Origin: Lysobacter arvi
Lineage (GTDB): Bacteria; Pseudomonadota; Gammaproteobacteria; Xanthomonadales; Xanthomonadaceae
Length of the DNA: 64,000 nucleotides
Direction: 5' to 3'
Assembly (NCBI GenBank): GCA_031216755.1
Contig: JARUHG010000001.1
Location: 1,116,001-1,180,000, forward strand
The notes below the pieces were generated by a model. The model saw nothing but the letters and a program-made list of their open reading frames with translations, had not been told where the DNA came from and ran no database searches. Positions 62,019-64,000 of the stretch are shown here, piece by piece (the stretch's first letter is position 1; each line of letters opens with the position of its first letter). Both the position numbers and the translations under genes were made by a program.

Positions 62019-62309
62019 TCAACCGCCGTTGCGGCCTTCGCGACCATCGCGCGCCGCGCGATTGCTGCCGCTCGCCTCGCCGCCCTTGCGGCCGATCGCG
62101 GACATGTGTTCGCGGTCGCGGCTCACGGCCTCGCCGCCCTTGCGGCCGGCGATGCGGGCTTCGTCGGAGCTGAATTCATGCGCGCGTCCGCTCTGGTGTG
62201 CGGCCTTTCCGCCCTTGCTGGCGATCTCGCGCTGCCTGCCGGCGTCCATCGACGCGAAACCGCGTTCGCTCTTTCCGTGTCGACTCTCCTGGGTGTGTTC
62301 GTTGGCCAT
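62019..62309 (-). CDS. KGG-motif stress-related protein (YciG/GsiB-like)
   Basis: A 96-residue hydrophilic protein with three Gly-rich KGG-type repeats (REIASKGGKAAHQSG, ARIAGRKGGEAVSRD, MSAIGRKGGEASGSN). Such repeats occur in YciG- and GsiB-type general stress proteins. No hydrophobic segment. ATG at 62309 gives MANEHTQESRHGKSERGFAS. Function in the cell is not known beyond stress association. The gap 62310-62566 shows nothing clear. Confidence 0.85.
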   Translation of the reverse strand: MANEHTQESRHGKSERGFASMDAGRQREIASKGGKAAHQSGRAHEFSSDEARIAGRKGGEAVSRDREHMSAIGRKGGEASGSNRAARDGREGRNGG

Positions 62310-62566
62310 CGTTGCGTCCTCTGGTGTGGGGTGGGCGCAGGCCCCGGAGCGCGCCTGCACGGGAAAAGGCGCAATTTCCATGCCATGCCGCGCAGCCGAC
62401 CGGCAGCGGCGTCCGGAGGTGCGCGGATGAAATTGCTTCAGGCATCAACGAAGCTGCGCGCGCGTTCCGCCGCCGTGCAGGTGCGCTGGCGCAACGCCTC
62501 GGCATGTGACGAAGGCGCGGACATCCTTTCCGCGAATGCAGAACCGGCCTCGACCGTGCAGTTCTT

Positions 62567-64000
62567 TCAGGACAGCGCGACGTCGCGCGCGGCCAGCGCG
62601 CGGTCGAGCATCGACTTGAGCGCCAGCGGTTTCACCGGCTTGGCCAGCAGCGACAGCCCGGCCTCGTGCACGGCGCGCCGCACGTCCTCGCCGCGATCGG
62701 CGCTGAGGATCAGGGTCGGGCGCGGTCCGAGCCGGGCGGCGAGCCGGCCGGCCAGGCGCACGCCGGTATCGCCGTCGTCGAGGTGGTAATCGAACAGCCA
62801 CAGCGCCGCGGGCCCATCGCGCAGCGCCGCTTCGGCCTGGAGGCCGTCCAGCGCGCAGACGACATCATGCCCCCAGCGCCGCAGCACGGCGGCGAGCGCG
62901 TCCATCGCCAGCGGATCGTTGTCGACCAGCAGCACCCGCAATGGCGCGCCGTCCTGCGCGAGCGCGTGCGACGCCGCGGCCGGACGCGGCGCCTGCGTCA
63001 CCCGGACCGAGAACACCGTGCCGGCGCCGAGTTCGCTTCGCAGGGCGAGCGGCGCGCCGAGCAACTGCGCGATGCGCTCGGCGATCGACAGCCCCAGGCC
63101 GAGCCCCTGCCCCGGTGCGTCCTCGCCGCGGCGGAACTCCTCGAAGATCGTCGCCTGCTGCGCCGGCGCGATGCCTGGGCCGGTGTCGTGCACTTCGATG
63201 CGAAGCCCGGCGCCGTCGCGGCGCACACCGAGCAGCACGCACCCTTGCGGCGTGTACCGCACGGCGTTGGCGAGGAAGTTCTGCAGCACGCGGCGCAGCA
63301 ACTGCGGATCGCTGTGCGTCCACGCGCGCGTGCCGACGAAGCGGAATCGCAGGCCGCGCGCGGCGGCGATCGCGCGGAACTCCGAGGCCAGCGGTTCGAG
63401 CACGTCGGCCAGCGGGAACGCGCGCGGTTGCGGCTCCAGTCCTCCCGCTTCCAGGCGCGACATGTCCAGCAGGCCCGTCAGCAGGTCGTTGGTCGAATCC
63501 AGGGCGCCGCCGATCTGCGCCACCGTTTCGCGCTGGCGGGCGTCGAGCGGCTGTTGCGCGAGCGCATCGGCGAACAGTTGCGCGGCGTGCAGCGGCTGCA
63601 TGAGGTCGTGGCCGATCGCGGCGAGGAAGCGGCTCTTGGCTTCGTTCGCGCGCTCGGCTTCGCGCTTGGCGACTTCCAGGTCCGCCGTGCGCTCGGCCAC
63701 GCGCAGCTCCAGCGTTTCGTTCGCCATGATCAGCCCGGCTTCGGCACGACGGAACGCGGTCACGTCGGTGAACGTCGCGACGAACCCGCCGCCGGGCATC
63801 GGGTTGCCGCGAATCTCGACGATGCTGCCGTCCGGCAGCACGCGTTCGGACAGGTGCGGCGTGCCCGCCCGCATGAAGGCCAGGCGCCGTTCGAGCGCGC
63901 GTTCGAGGTCGCGCCCGCTCCAGGCCGGCGACGGGAGGCGCTGCAGCGCCCATCGCGACAGCTCGGCGATCGGCCGGCCCACCGTGAGCAGTTCGGGCGG
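62567..64000 (-). CDS. PAS-domain hybrid sensor histidine kinase/response regulator, N-terminus cut by window end
   Basis: A partial kinase of at least 477 residues; the frame continues past base 64000. The order is the end of a PAS-type domain (PPELLTVGRPIAELSRWALQ, then DGSIVEIRGNPMPGGGFVAT), a coiled-coil linker, the H-box with the phospho-His in AAIGHDLMQPLHAAQ, an ATPase domain (N-box FLANAVRYTPQG, DTGPGIAP, GLGLGLSIAERIAQ), and a C-terminal receiver with phospho-Asp in LWLFDYHLDDGDTG. The His-Asp hybrid design is common in xanthomonads. Its neighbour at 61326-61991 is a plausible output regulator. Confidence 0.92.
   Translation of the reverse strand, partial: PPELLTVGRPIAELSRWALQRLPSPAWSGRDLERALERRLAFMRAGTPHLSERVLPDGSIVEIRGNPMPGGGFVATFTDVTAFRRAEAGLIMANETLELRVAERTADLEVAKREAERANEAKSRFLAAIGHDLMQPLHAAQLFADALAQQPLDARQRETVAQIGGALDSTNDLLTGLLDMSRLEAGGLEPQPRAFPLADVLEPLASEFRAIAAARGLRFRFVGTRAWTHSDPQLLRRVLQNFLANAVRYTPQGCVLLGVRRDGAGLRIEVHDTGPGIAPAQQATIFEEFRRGEDAPGQGLGLGLSIAERIAQLLGAPLALRSELGAGTVFSVRVTQAPRPAAASHALAQDGAPLRVLLVDNDPLAMDALAAVLRRWGHDVVCALDGLQAEAALRDGPAALWLFDYHLDDGDTGVRLAGRLAARLGPRPTLILSADRGEDVRRAVHEAGLSLLAKPVKPLALKSMLDRALAARDVALS

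Overview
The window is GC-rich, densely coded bacterial chromosome. The gene families point to a gammaproteobacterium of the Xanthomonadaceae, most like Lysobacter or a close relative: a complete ccmABCDEFGHI operon, a MetX of the xanthomonad O-succinyltransferase type, Oar-like TonB receptors, class III PhaC/PhaE, and a PAS-type hybrid histidine kinase beside a LuxR-type regulator. No phage, insertion sequence, plasmid gene or CRISPR array was seen. This assignment is inferred from gene content, not from a marker gene.

Layout. 1-2.3 kb: start of smc, then an MscS-type channel. 2.3-5.6 kb: a lone sugar ABC-transporter ATPase, diverging from glucokinase and 6-phosphogluconolactonase. 5.6-12.2 kb: an AraC regulator divergent from an RND permease/adaptor pair, then a GAF protein. 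12.2-24.4 kb: a glycan-use locus, all on the minus strand, with a LacI-type regulator, a TonB-dependent receptor, a GH144-like lipoprotein glucanase, a binding protein, two permeases and a 1058-residue secreted multidomain glycosidase. 24.4-29.2 kb: BolA and YciI proteins, then scpA-scpB-rluB. 29.3-35.0 kb: a spore-coat-U (Csu-type) chaperone-usher pilus cluster. 35.1-41.3 kb: an AsmA-like protein, a YbaK deacylase, an OmpA remnant amid palindromes, an omega-amidase with a transaminase, and a DUF3293 protein. 41.4-48.5 kb: the cytochrome c maturation operon. 48.6-51.1 kb: metX, a cysteine-dioxygenase-like gene, a DUF2214 gene and tRNA-Leu(CAA). 51.3-56.2 kb: small housekeeping or unknown genes. 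56.3-61.2 kb: polyhydroxybutyrate synthase subunits PhaC and PhaE, pssA, dispersed palindromes and a 3-hydroxybutyrate-oligomer hydrolase. 61.3-64 kb: a LuxR-type response regulator, a KGG-motif stress protein and a hybrid sensor kinase cut by the window end.

The most coherent system is the glycan locus. Near-identical 14-bp LacI-type operators lie upstream of the regulator (24355-24368), the TonB receptor (23233-23246) and the distant ATPase (3521-3534). The permease operon encodes no ATPase, so the sequence suggests one regulon in which the ATPase 12 kb away powers the transporter and the adjacent glucokinase and 6-phosphogluconolactonase feed released glucose into central metabolism. GH144 enzymes are known as beta-1,2-glucanases, so a beta-1,2-glucan is a reasonable but unproven substrate.
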